64,000 nt of DNA from assembly GCF_031583575.1 (NCBI RefSeq), contig NZ_CP134146.1:3286001-3350000 (forward strand), given 5' to 3'. Below the pieces are notes generated by a model. That model was given only the letters and a program-made list of their open reading frames with translations. It was not told where the DNA came from and did no database searches. Both the position numbers and the translations under genes were made by a program. Numbering within the stretch: the first letter of the stretch is position 1; the number at the start of each line of letters is the position of its first letter. Positions 46,277-55,084 of the stretch are shown here, piece after piece. Source of the stretch: Thalassotalea nanhaiensis (GTDB taxonomy: Bacteria > Pseudomonadota > Gammaproteobacteria > Enterobacterales > Alteromonadaceae).

Positions 46277-48753
46277 AACATCATACGCAACTGGCTTGGC
46301 ACTATTCAGTGCAAGAATACCGACAGCCTCATCAAAAACTGCTGCGTTGGGTGCAAGCAACTTTAATGATTTTTATTGTCACCTTGACGTTATCAAGTAG
46401 CACTATTCAACATTACTTGCAGAGTAATTTGCAAAACCTGCTAGGTGCAGATGCGGTATTAACTCAAAAAGATAAATTAACCGCTAAGCAGATTACTTCA
46501 TTAACTAATGTTAGTGACAAGGTGGTCAGTACATTACAAATTAATGCAACGTTAACATTTAATGGAAAGTGGCAGCGCACAAAACTAAAAGCAGTAGGCA
46601 GTGATTACCCGTTACAAGGTCAATTGCTCACTTCAACGTCACTGCAAAGCCCTGCAACAGCTACAAACGGTGGCCCTACAGCAGGCAATATATGGGTAGA
46701 CAGCCGCCTATTCACCAGTTTAACGCTATCAATTGGTGACTCTATCAACATAGGTGAACAAGCATTTATTGTATCTCGTGTGTTAGTTCACGAGCCTGAT
46801 AGATTGATGGAAGGGCATAATGTTTCAATGAGAGCCATGATGAATATCATTGATATGGAAAAATTAGCTTTTCCAACTGATCTTATTCAACATCGGTACC
46901 TTGTTTCTGCATCAAAATCACAAATACAGCAGCTTATTAATTGGCAACAAGAGCAACTTCCAGCAGCACAAGTTCACCATAAACAAGGCGCTCATCCGCT
47001 CGCTTTATTTTGGCAACGTACTGAAAACTTTTTAGGTTTAGCATCCATTGTTTTATTTTTTATGGCCGCCATCGCCATTGAACAAATCGCGCAAGTTCAC
47101 ATCAAAAAGGAACAGTACTTTTCCGCCATTTGCATGAGCTTAGGAGCTTCAAAAGCGACAGGTTTACAGTTATCACTCTTTAAATGGCTAATTAATATTT
47201 TGCTGTTACTACCTGTAGTTGCAATTTTATCTGGTGTATTTCATTGGTTGATTGTCGACTGGTTAGCTGCAACATTTTCACAAATCCATTGCCAATTAGA
47301 TGTCTGGCTTATGACTAAAACGATAGCAAGCTGTGTATTGCTTTTTGCGGTCTTTCATTCACCCGTTTGGTTAACACTGTGCCAAACATCAGTTGCTAAA
47401 TTATTTCATCAAAATCACAAAAGTATTTCTTTAGGCTTAATTAAACTATGTGCCTTAGTTGTGCTGGTTTTGGTGGCTGTTAAGTACTCTGACAATGGTT
47501 TATTAACCGTGATGTTAGTAAGCAGCATTACCATCACCATCATATTGATGGTGGCTATTAGTTGGACGGTTTTAACCTTAGGTGAAAAAGCCAGCCAACA
47601 ACTTTCAGGACTGATCCCTTTTACCCTATTTATGATGAAACAACGTTTATTAAGTAAAAGCACTCAAATTCTGGGGATTGGATTAAGCACGTTTTTATTA
47701 TTGTTTACGCTAATGCTTTTAAAAGATATCGGCGACACCATGACTTCATATCAAAGAACCCATGATGGTAATGTTATGGTTTCACAAGCCAGTCAACCGC
47801 AAATGCGGGCAATAAATAAATGGTCTAAACAACACGGTATTAGTCTGCGTCAAACTGCACCTTACTTGTATGCCAAAGTAGTAAAAATTAATGACCAGGC
47901 ACTCAATAAATTTACACAAAAGCCCAGTGACAGTTTAGCGACGTTATCACGCTCTATTAGGTTACATTGGAGCGACACTATTCCAAATACAAACCGTTTG
48001 GTTCAAGGTCAATGGTGGAAGAAAGACACTAAAAACTGGCAGCAAATATCGATTGAAGAAGAGGTCATGACCGATTTAGGTTTGAATCTTGGCGATGAGC
48101 TTACTTTTATTATTCATCAACAAAGTTTTACCTTCACGATAACTGCAAGTCATGTTTATAAACCGGGTGCAGGCTCAATTACCTTCTGGGTACAAATGCC
48201 TCCATCAGCCATCCAGCATATCAACGCGCCTCAATACAATATGGCAAGTTTAGAACTAAACGATGATCAATGGCCACTACTTAGCCAATTATGGCAAGCT
48301 CATCCAAGCATAAGAATGATCTCTTTACAGGAGCTGACAAAACAATTTGATGATATTTTAGCAATGATCACTAAAGTCATTAGCGGTTTTGCTTTGATGA
48401 TTATTTTACTCGCCATTATTGTCATTTTGTCTTCAATCAATGCGCTTGAAAGTAAAGAAAAGAAGAAAAACAGTGTCATTATGAGCTTCGGTTTTTTAAA
48501 GAAAACGTGCTTGCAGCTAAATATTATTGAGTGGTTAATTACCGCATTAATCATAGCAACGGGTGCGATAGTGGGTACGTACATTACCGGCATGTTAATT
48601 TATCAATCTCAATTTTCACTGACTTATCAGCCAAATTTATTCATATTATTCATTACATTAGCCATTATTTTAAGCACAGTAACATTACTAGGTGTATACG
48701 CTAGCCGACACAGTTTAAAGAGTTCAGTTAAGCAATTAATGGCCGATGTTTAA
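46270..48753 (+). CDS. Large FtsX-like ABC permease (YbbP-like)
   Basis: An 827-residue permease with two FtsX-like halves. There is an N-terminal helix (about 30-50), a periplasmic domain, three helices (about 255-380), a pair at about 395-440, another domain, and three C-terminal helices (about 695-820). The short LESKEKKKNSVIMSFGFLKK between the last groups is the ATPase contact. Size and layout match YbbP. Its role is extrusion or remodelling of envelope molecules. It is encoded with its ATPase under the TTTCAC repeats, and a periplasmic protein and a two-component system follow. Confidence 0.88.
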   Translation: MLKHHTQLAWHYSVQEYRQPHQKLLRWVQATLMIFIVTLTLSSSTIQHYLQSNLQNLLGADAVLTQKDKLTAKQITSLTNVSDKVVSTLQINATLTFNGKWQRTKLKAVGSDYPLQGQLLTSTSLQSPATATNGGPTAGNIWVDSRLFTSLTLSIGDSINIGEQAFIVSRVLVHEPDRLMEGHNVSMRAMMNIIDMEKLAFPTDLIQHRYLVSASKSQIQQLINWQQEQLPAAQVHHKQGAHPLALFWQRTENFLGLASIVLFFMAAIAIEQIAQVHIKKEQYFSAICMSLGASKATGLQLSLFKWLINILLLLPVVAILSGVFHWLIVDWLAATFSQIHCQLDVWLMTKTIASCVLLFAVFHSPVWLTLCQTSVAKLFHQNHKSISLGLIKLCALVVLVLVAVKYSDNGLLTVMLVSSITITIILMVAISWTVLTLGEKASQQLSGLIPFTLFMMKQRLLSKSTQILGIGLSTFLLLFTLMLLKDIGDTMTSYQRTHDGNVMVSQASQPQMRAINKWSKQHGISLRQTAPYLYAKVVKINDQALNKFTQKPSDSLATLSRSIRLHWSDTIPNTNRLVQGQWWKKDTKNWQQISIEEEVMTDLGLNLGDELTFIIHQQSFTFTITASHVYKPGAGSITFWVQMPPSAIQHINAPQYNMASLELNDDQWPLLSQLWQAHPSIRMISLQELTKQFDDILAMITKVISGFALMIILLAIIVILSSINALESKEKKKNSVIMSFGFLKKTCLQLNIIEWLITALIIATGAIVGTYITGMLIYQSQFSLTYQPNLFILFITLAIILSTVTLLGVYASRHSLKSSVKQLMADV

Positions 48754-48776
48754 TATTATGTTTTTAATCAAAACAG

Positions 48777-48818
48777 TTTCACATATGTTTCACGCATGCT
48801 TTGACACACTTGTTTCAT
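48777..48818 (+). promoter_or_regulatory. Four phased TTTCAC-like repeats upstream of the DJ-1/PfpI gene
   Basis: TTTCAC at 48777 and 48788, TTTGAC at 48800 and TTTCAT at 48813 are spaced 11, 12 and 13 bp apart, all on the plus strand. They match the repeats at 45458 and 52885. A weak -10-like CATACT (48816-48821) and a good AGGAG (48828-48832) follow before the ATG at 48841, so the leader would be very short. Confidence 0.55.
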
Positions 48819-48840
48819 ACTTAACATAGGAGTGAGATAA

Positions 48841-49959
48841 ATGAATATTATAAAACAACAGGCATTAGTATTAATCGCGTTATTAGCCACGTTATTAGTT
48901 ACAACATTTCAAGTACAGGCCAAAACAAATATCAAGAAAGTATTAATGATCGTCAGTGGTAATGGCCAAGGTGAGCAAAAACCAGGTTATGAATTTGATG
49001 AGTTTTCAAAAGCCTATACAGTATTCAATGATAACGGGGTTGCTGTTGATATAGCCAGCCCCAAAGGTGGTCAAGTAGAAGCGGATAAATACGACCCGAG
49101 TAAATCCTATAATGCGAAAGTATTAGGTGATGAAGCTATTATGGCAAAACTTAATAATACCCTTGCGACTGGTTCAGTAGATGCAAAAGCTTACGATGCT
49201 GTTTTTGTTGTTGGTGGTAAAGGTGCAATGTTTGATTTACCTAAAGATACGGCGTTACAACATGTTATTGCCGAGATTTATCAACAGCAAGGCAGTGTAG
49301 CTGCAGTTTGTCATGGCCCAGCGGCATTAGTTAATGTAAAACTAAAAGACGGCAGTTATTTAGTTGCTAATAAAGCGATAAACAGTTTTACCAACCAAGA
49401 AGAAAAATTGTTTGGTCAAAAGTGGATAAACGATTTTGATTTCATGCTTGAAGATAAATTGGCAGAACGCGGTGCTAAGTTTCAATCAAGCGAAATTATG
49501 CTAAGCCATGTTGCAGTTGACGGACGTTTAATCACTGGTCAAAACCCGACTTCAACAGTCGACGTGGCGACAGCGTTAGTTAAAAGTTTAGGGTTAACAC
49601 CTGTTAAAGCAGGAGTGGAATTAGAAGATAAAACCATGGCAGTAATCGCTAAATTTATAGCTGGGGACCAATCAGCTCTTGCTGTACTTGCGAAGAACCA
49701 AGAGCAATATCATATCCCTTTAGTCGGTATGTACGGTTTCTATTTTCTAAAAGTAGCTGATACAACGCTCGATTTTGAGCAATCATTAGCTTTAATGTTA
49801 GTGGCACAAAAAGCGATAAATAGCCCTAACCTTGATATGCAAATAGCAAAAACACAGTCAAAATTAGGGCAAACCGCAAATGCAAAAGCCACATTGAATC
49901 AGTTAATTACTGCAAAACCTGATTTCAAACCAGCACAAGACATGTTAAAAACGTTATAA
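48841..49959 (+). CDS. Exported DJ-1/PfpI family protein with C-terminal repeat region
   Basis: A 372-residue protein. A signal peptide (hydrophobic core, then VQA at about 27) directs it to the periplasm. Residues 30-230 form a type 1 glutamine amidotransferase-like DJ-1/PfpI domain with the nucleophile elbow AVCHGPAALVN (Cys157) and the preceding Glu region EFDEF. The C-terminal 120 residues are helical, ending with a TPR-like pair (IAKTQSKLGQTANAKATLNQLITAKPD). Family members act as chaperones, glyoxalases or proteases. A periplasmic copy inside a sensor operon is unusual. The repeats described upstream may control it. Confidence 0.85.
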   Translation: MNIIKQQALVLIALLATLLVTTFQVQAKTNIKKVLMIVSGNGQGEQKPGYEFDEFSKAYTVFNDNGVAVDIASPKGGQVEADKYDPSKSYNAKVLGDEAIMAKLNNTLATGSVDAKAYDAVFVVGGKGAMFDLPKDTALQHVIAEIYQQQGSVAAVCHGPAALVNVKLKDGSYLVANKAINSFTNQEEKLFGQKWINDFDFMLEDKLAERGAKFQSSEIMLSHVAVDGRLITGQNPTSTVDVATALVKSLGLTPVKAGVELEDKTMAVIAKFIAGDQSALAVLAKNQEQYHIPLVGMYGFYFLKVADTTLDFEQSLALMLVAQKAINSPNLDMQIAKTQSKLGQTANAKATLNQLITAKPDFKPAQDMLKTL

Positions 49960-49979
49960 GATAATTACAAAAATAACCT

Positions 49980-50015
49980 GTCCTTAACGATAGCTTTAAA
50001 TAAATCGTTAAGGAC
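49980..50015 (+). other. Intercistronic stem-loop between the DJ-1 gene and the response regulator
   Basis: A 12-bp perfect inverted repeat (GTCCTTAACGAT / ATCGTTAAGGAC) with a 12-nt loop. No T-run follows, so it is more likely an RNA-stabilising or processing hairpin than a terminator. It would let the upstream gene be expressed above the two-component genes. Confidence 0.6.
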
Positions 50016-50035
50016 GTTCAAATTCGGGAAATGCT

Positions 50036-50758
50036 ATGAATAATCAATCTTTATATATTCTAGTCGTTGAAGATCAGCAAAGTATTGCCCAAAATATTGC
50101 TGACTACATGGAAGAAAAAGGTCACGTATTAGATTTTGCCACCCAAGGTGATCAAGGCTTGGAGCTGGCGTTAACAAACCATTATGATTTAGTCATTCTC
50201 GACTTAAATTTACCGGTAATGGATGGGCTAGAAGTTTGCCAACAAATACGTAAACAAGCGAGCCATCACGTACCGGTTATCATGCTTACCGCAAGAGACA
50301 GCATCGACGATAAAATTTCAGGTTTTACATTAGGTGCAGATGATTATTTAACCAAACCGTTTTCATTAGAAGAGTTGGAAGTGCGTTGCTTCGCTTTATC
50401 AAGGCGTTATTTATTACAAACCGATCATACCTTAACGTTTGATCAGCTGGTTATCGATAGAAAAACACAGCAAGTAACCCGTGCGGGAAAAAACCTTGAA
50501 TTGCATAGTATGGGCTACCGCATTCTGACAATTTTAGCAGAAGCCTATCCGCAAGTGGTTAGCCGTTCAAAGCTATCCCAAAAACTATGGGGAGATGAGC
50601 CAACTGAATCAGATGCGCTTAGATCTCACATCTATCAGTTACGAAATATACTAGATAAGCCTTTTGATTACCCGATGATAAAAACCATGCATGGTATTGG
50701 CTTCCTTTTAAATGTTGAAAGTAATGTAAAAAGCGAAATAAAAAACGATGACAAATAG
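50036..50758 (+). CDS. OmpR-family response regulator
   Basis: A 240-residue response regulator. The receiver domain occupies residues 6-120, with the acidic pair VVEDQ, the phosphorylated Asp56 in LVILDLNLPVMDG, the Thr in VIMLTAR and the Lys in DDYLTKPF. A winged-helix DNA-binding domain follows (residues about 130-230, with LRSHIYQLRNILDKPFDYPMIKTMHGIGFLL). It is encoded just after the DJ-1 gene and overlaps the kinase by 11 bp. The TTTCAC direct repeats at three nearby promoters are the natural candidates for its binding sites. Confidence 0.92.
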   Translation: MNNQSLYILVVEDQQSIAQNIADYMEEKGHVLDFATQGDQGLELALTNHYDLVILDLNLPVMDGLEVCQQIRKQASHHVPVIMLTARDSIDDKISGFTLGADDYLTKPFSLEELEVRCFALSRRYLLQTDHTLTFDQLVIDRKTQQVTRAGKNLELHSMGYRILTILAEAYPQVVSRSKLSQKLWGDEPTESDALRSHIYQLRNILDKPFDYPMIKTMHGIGFLLNVESNVKSEIKNDDK

Positions 50759-52037
50759 CGATGTTAAAAAACAAAAGCCTTCAATAAAATTTCACAGTTT
50801 AAGCAGAAAAATTGTCAGTCAATTCTGCTTATTTACTCTGTTAATATCTACGGTATGGGGCATGCTGTGTTTCACCCTAATGTACATTATTGAAGATGAC
50901 TTCATTGAACGAGAGATCAGGTTGGAAGCTCAGTATTTACAACAAGATTATGAAAAAAATCAGCAGTGGTCTGCTCCTCGCGTCAGTTATATGGCGTTAT
51001 ACTTCTCAAAAAACACCTTACCTGATGATATCAAGCAACGATATATTAACGAACCAAACAGAAAAGAATTTTCAGGAAAAAACGGTCGTCATTACCATTT
51101 ATTAGCTCTACCAAAATCAGAAAACATTTACCTTGTCGCAGAAGTCAGTGAAATGCTGTTAGTTCGCCCTATCACTGAAAACATATTAAAAGTAATGATA
51201 TTTTCAGGCTTAATATTAGTGTTACTCGCCTTTATAATTGCGTGGAAACTGGGTAGAAAAACCGCGGTGCCATTAAAGCAGCTTGCCGATTTAGTTAATG
51301 GTGTTGCCCCTGAAAATATTCCAGATAAGTTTGCTAAACAATTTCCAAATAATGAAATAGGAATTTTAGCGCACACTTTAGAAAGCGCCATGGCGAGAAT
51401 TAACCAAAGCTTACTTCGAGAGAAATGCTTTACTCGTGATGTCAGTCATGAACTCAGAACACCTGTCGCTATTATTAAAAATGCCGTAGAGGTGTATCGT
51501 AATCAACAAACGGTAGATGACAATAAGCCCATTATCGATCGCATATCGCAGGCAAGTACACAAATGGAGCAAACCGTTACCACACTGCTAACCCTAGCAA
51601 GAGGAGAGCATACTGAGGCAGACAAAAACAATATAAAAATGCTGCCATTAATCGAACAATCTATTATTGACCAGAATCACCTCATTAATAACAAGCCAAT
51701 ACAAGTTGAAGTAAACGACAATTGTGATGTAGAGGTCTATGCGCAGTCAGGTATGTTAACGGTATTATTAGATAATCTGATCGGTAATGCTTTTCAATAT
51801 ACTCAACAAGGCCGGGTTACTATTGAGATGCAAAATAAAACTCTAATTGTTGCTGATACAGGTCCTGGTATTGAAGCAAGCATTTCAGATAAAGTAACCG
51901 AACCTGCTGTTAAAGGTAGCCAAAGCACGGGTTACGGTTTCGGTTTATCCATTGTAAAACGTTTATGTGAGCATCAGGGTTGGTTGTTAACGCTTTCAAG
52001 TGAGCAAGGGACCAAAATTTCTATTACGTTGAAATAA
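50748..52037 (+). CDS. Sensor histidine kinase
   Basis: A 429-residue kinase. Two membrane helices (about 24-47 and 147-168) flank a roughly 100-residue periplasmic sensor domain (EDDFIEREIRLEAQYLQ... to ...YLVAEVSEMLL). A HAMP-like region follows. The dimerisation domain holds the phospho-acceptor His234 in FTRDVSHELRTPVAII. The ATPase domain has the N box (LLDNLIGNAFQYT), the G1 box (VADTGPGIE) and GYGFGLSIV. The partner is the OmpR-type regulator encoded by the overlapping gene. The signal is unknown. Confidence 0.92.
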   Translation: MTNSDVKKQKPSIKFHSLSRKIVSQFCLFTLLISTVWGMLCFTLMYIIEDDFIEREIRLEAQYLQQDYEKNQQWSAPRVSYMALYFSKNTLPDDIKQRYINEPNRKEFSGKNGRHYHLLALPKSENIYLVAEVSEMLLVRPITENILKVMIFSGLILVLLAFIIAWKLGRKTAVPLKQLADLVNGVAPENIPDKFAKQFPNNEIGILAHTLESAMARINQSLLREKCFTRDVSHELRTPVAIIKNAVEVYRNQQTVDDNKPIIDRISQASTQMEQTVTTLLTLARGEHTEADKNNIKMLPLIEQSIIDQNHLINNKPIQVEVNDNCDVEVYAQSGMLTVLLDNLIGNAFQYTQQGRVTIEMQNKTLIVADTGPGIEASISDKVTEPAVKGSQSTGYGFGLSIVKRLCEHQGWLLTLSSEQGTKISITLK

Positions 52038-52044
52038 TAACTCG

Positions 52045-52074
52045 TTATAAGCCAATCAATTGATTGGCTTATAA
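52045..52074. terminator. 30-bp perfect palindrome between convergent genes
   Basis: A perfectly self-complementary 30-bp sequence starting TTATAAGCCAATCA lies between the kinase gene and the convergent secreted-protein gene. It has no T-run, so it may act as a termination or mRNA-end hairpin on both strands, or be a protein-binding site. Confidence 0.6.
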
Positions 52075-52116
52075 ACGTGTATTCAGCTTTACCTTTATAA
52101 ACACAGGTTCATCAAT

Positions 52117-52839
52117 CTATTGTGTTGAATTTACTGTTTTACCTTGATATTGATGATCTGAAAAAACATCCTGAGAGGTTTCGTTAATTTCGGTGAAGTA
52201 AGCAAAGCTACCTTTCATCTTCATTTCAGTTTGCTTAGTTAATATTGCTCCATCAATATTGGTAAAAGTAAACGTTATCGCTAAGTCGGTAATATTGGCA
52301 GTAAACATCGGGGAAAATTCTGCGCTGTTCCAAATCGATATCTTTTCAATAAATTCTGCTTCTTTTTGATAGGTTAACTCTCCTTGAAGTTTACCAACCG
52401 CATCTTCTCCCAATTTCTTTAAGTAAACATTAAACCCCATAACAATATTTTCATCGTCGGTAGATACTAACGACAGACTTTCAAGATCAATTAGCTTGCG
52501 TAACTTGAGTTGGATATTGCCTTCTTGTTCTTGTTTATTTTTATTTATCGCAAAATCCTCAATTTGTTTTTCTGTCGGTTGTTGGCCATTAATTTGTTTA
52601 AGCAGCCATGGCTGATTTGCTTGTGGCGAATATTGTTCAATACTGCTTGTTATGTCACCTTCTTCGTCTTCATAGCGAGAGATTTTATAAGACCAAAGCT
52701 CTCTTTCTGTATGTTCAAATTTTAAAATAGCGCGATCCACAGTGTCCTTGAGCACTATTAATTCTGTGGTAGTATTTTCTGCTGCACTGATGTTAAACGC
52801 TGCACCAAAGCAGAACAGCAATAAGTAACTCTTCTTCAT
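52117..52839 (-). CDS. Secreted hypothetical protein, probable regulon member
   Basis: A 240-residue protein with a signal peptide (MKKSYLLLFCFGAAFNISAA). The mature part is beta-rich and soluble, with ELWSYKISRYEDEEGDITSSIEQYSP and FIEKISIWNSAEFSPMF as notable segments. No family was recognised. It converges with the two-component operon. Its promoter carries the same TTTCAC-N5-TTTCAC repeat and spacing as the ABC operon promoter, so it is likely controlled by the neighbouring response regulator. Confidence 0.7.
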   Translation of the reverse strand: MKKSYLLLFCFGAAFNISAAENTTTELIVLKDTVDRAILKFEHTERELWSYKISRYEDEEGDITSSIEQYSPQANQPWLLKQINGQQPTEKQIEDFAINKNKQEQEGNIQLKLRKLIDLESLSLVSTDDENIVMGFNVYLKKLGEDAVGKLQGELTYQKEAEFIEKISIWNSAEFSPMFTANITDLAITFTFTNIDGAILTKQTEMKMKGSFAYFTEINETSQDVFSDHQYQGKTVNSTQ

Positions 52840-52867
52840 ATTTTACCTCTGGAGATATTAAAACTTT

Positions 52868-52901
52868 ATGATATTAGTCTTGGTGTGAAATAAAGGTGAA
52901 A
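52868..52901 (-). promoter_or_regulatory. Candidate response-regulator operator and promoter of the secreted-protein gene
   Basis: On the minus strand TTTCAC at 52901-52896 and TTTCAC at 52890-52885 are 11 bp apart. They are followed after exactly 11 nt by TATCAT (52873-52868), a good -10. This is the clearest of the three copies and matches the arrangement at 45458-45491. Confidence 0.65.
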
Positions 52902-52947
52902 CCTAATATCCCCTAAACAAAAAGTAGAAGTTAAATTCGTACCATAA

Positions 52948-52985
52948 AAAAGGCGAAACACACATTTCTGTATGGTTCGCCTTTG
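52948..52985 (-). terminator. Terminator of the AraC-family gene
   Basis: A stem with AAAGGCGAA and TTCGCCTTT arms (52949-52957 / 52976-52984), with extra pairing inside, is followed on the minus strand by a T-run. It is about 85 bp after the AraC stop codon. Confidence 0.75.
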
Positions 52986-53070
52986 CAGTTCATTGGTTAA
53001 ACTACCTAGTTAAGATACCTAAGGATTTGTCTTGTAAACAGCCTAACAAGAACGTATTAGTTCAAAGTGT

Positions 53071-54210
53071 TTACTGCTTATTTTCGAGTAGTAAATTTCG
53101 ATATGCTGATGGACTATAACCAACTATTTTTTTGAACGCGGTATTGAACGTCGATTTAGAATTGAAACCAACATCATAGGCAATACTCGTGATTAATTTG
53201 TCTCTATCCTGTAAAGCTTTTTTCGCTTCTTCAACTCGAAAGCCATTAACAAATTGGAAAAATTTGGTGTGTAAAAATTGAGAAAGCGTTTCTGAGATGT
53301 GGTTTTCAGTTTCAGATATGGATTCAGATAACTTGTTAAGCGATAAGTTATCTTGCAAAAACAACTTGTCTTCGATCATTGTTTGCTCCAGCTTTGATGC
53401 AATCAATTGCATTCTTTCAGAACTAAGTAAAGCGGTTCTAGTCTGGCTGACACGAGGTAAGCCTTTATCTGATTCATTAAGAATTTTTTGGCTTAATGCT
53501 TTCTGTATAAAAATAGCCAGTGCAAAAACTTCTAAAATTGGCAGTAATTTTCCTGAGCCAAACCAAAACAGCCCTAACGCACTTAGAGCAAATTCAACCG
53601 CATACATTAACCATACAGCTCCCCAAATTAGCAGTACAGTTCTAAACCAACCAACTGATCGTTGCTCTATTTCAGAGAAACGTTCCATAAGTTGTTGACG
53701 GTGGGAGTTATGGAGCTTTAAAGCCAATACTAAGAATAAAACGGTGTATAAGATAAATACCAAGGTCGCTGATAAACAAGTAAACACGGCTATTTGCCAA
53801 AGCTCAGGGTCTCTTGTCGCAGGATTAGCTAAAGCCAGTTTCTCTGCGGGATTGATCATAAAAATAAAAGGAACCATGACCAGCACAACTAGAATTGGTC
53901 CAGATAATGCCAATGCCCACAACCGTTTATCTATTGCTGTCTCTGGTGACATAGTGGCATGAGCATAAAAGTAGAGCGCTGGCCCAAGTAAAACTCTGAA
54001 CGGAAACTGTGCACCCGCTAAGGCCGGCGCATAGATATATGCGCCTGAATATATAAAGAGCTCACCCGCCAAGTGAATCAGCAATAGCAATAGCAAACCT
54101 TTAAGGAAAACATTTTGTCTTTCCTTTGGTCTATTAAAAACCTCCAATAAAGCGAATATTGTCATTCCCATCATGCAGGAGTATATAACTGTGGGAAAAA
54201 GGTTGACCAT
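53071..54210 (-). CDS. Membrane-bound AraC family regulator
   Basis: A 379-residue protein. The N-terminal two thirds contain about seven membrane helices (TVIYSCMMGMTIFALLEV, LKGLLLLLLIHLAGELFI, and so on). The C-terminal 100 residues are an AraC-type DNA-binding domain with LSLNKLSESISETENHISETLSQ and SIAYDVGFNSKSTFNTAFKKIVGYSPSAYR. Such regulators are thought to sense envelope or small-molecule signals directly. Likely targets are its own gene or the DUF6326 gene beside it. A role in the carbohydrate genes beyond is possible but unsupported. Confidence 0.88.
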   Translation of the reverse strand: MVNLFPTVIYSCMMGMTIFALLEVFNRPKERQNVFLKGLLLLLLIHLAGELFIYSGAYIYAPALAGAQFPFRVLLGPALYFYAHATMSPETAIDKRLWALALSGPILVVLVMVPFIFMINPAEKLALANPATRDPELWQIAVFTCLSATLVFILYTVLFLVLALKLHNSHRQQLMERFSEIEQRSVGWFRTVLLIWGAVWLMYAVEFALSALGLFWFGSGKLLPILEVFALAIFIQKALSQKILNESDKGLPRVSQTRTALLSSERMQLIASKLEQTMIEDKLFLQDNLSLNKLSESISETENHISETLSQFLHTKFFQFVNGFRVEEAKKALQDRDKLITSIAYDVGFNSKSTFNTAFKKIVGYSPSAYRNLLLENKQ

Positions 54211-54323
54211 TTGATTACCAAAGATAACGATTTTTATAACGTCCTGTAATTATAAAGTTAAATTGTACCTGAATCCACATATCGTCAAAAAGCCGATTTA
54301 TATCCTACAAAAATCAAACACTT

Positions 54324-54764
54324 TTACTGAACAGTTGATACTAAAGTTAAATCTTCCACTGTTTCTTGTTTCCAAGTGACTGCTAAATAAATAATGAATA
54401 AGCCGGTAAAAATCTCAAAAAAGCTATAGAACATATAGTGCAGTGTGGCGCCGCCCATAGCGACAGTAAAGGCTTGTACTGACGTGGTAATGATACCCGC
54501 AACAATATTAAAATATTTGTTTAGTGTGAACGTTAGAAACTTAGACAAAACAATCATGATCATAGGAATTTGCATTATTACGGCAAATACTAATAAAAAT
54601 TCTTCAGTGATCTTCATGCCACCTACATCACCAGACAAAAATGCCTCTAAATATTTGGCCAGATGTAAAGTAAATACATCGCAAAAGATATAATTCACCG
54701 TTAAGTAAATCCACAGATAAGCTAATAGATCCTTACGATTGCCATCCCATTCAAAAAATTTCAT
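54324..54764 (-). CDS. DUF6326 family membrane protein
   Basis: A 146-residue inner-membrane protein with four hydrophobic segments (about 15-35, 52-72, 80-105 and 108-130). The opening DLLAYLWIYLTVNYIFCDVF and LLVFAVIMQIPMIMIVLSKFL match the DUF6326 family, which has no known function. Members are often encoded beside membrane AraC regulators, as here. Confidence 0.75.
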   Translation of the reverse strand: MKFFEWDGNRKDLLAYLWIYLTVNYIFCDVFTLHLAKYLEAFLSGDVGGMKITEEFLLVFAVIMQIPMIMIVLSKFLTFTLNKYFNIVAGIITTSVQAFTVAMGGATLHYMFYSFFEIFTGLFIIYLAVTWKQETVEDLTLVSTVQ

Positions 54765-55084
54765 ATAAATCCTTAATTAAATAATTAGTCGGTTTTGATA
54801 TGAAAAATGCCAAAATTTAGAGGTGTTGTCGTTTAAATGGGCCTATTCGAACGTATTAATTCAATTTTTTTTATAAAAATTGCACTTTTTTCGCTTTCTA
54901 ATCATTAGGAGGATAACTGTAATTTTAGAACGCCATGTAAAATATCAATATAAATTAAAACAAATGGCTCATACCTGGACCACCACAATGTTGGATGTTC
55001 AAGGTTTAATGAGATGGAATTAAGCTGATTATCTATCTACTGACAATTGAGGCTGCATATTTCAAATTCTAATAACTAAGTTGG
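54765..55084. other. Intergenic region with an orphan Shine-Dalgarno and open stretch
   Basis: About 320 bp. An AGGAGG at about 54907 is not followed by any ATG, GTG or TTG at a usable distance. A plus-strand frame is nevertheless open past it to a TAA at about 55023 (ending ...GLMRWN). This may be the remnant of a small gene. No terminator was identified after the beta-galactosidase gene. Confidence 0.4.
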
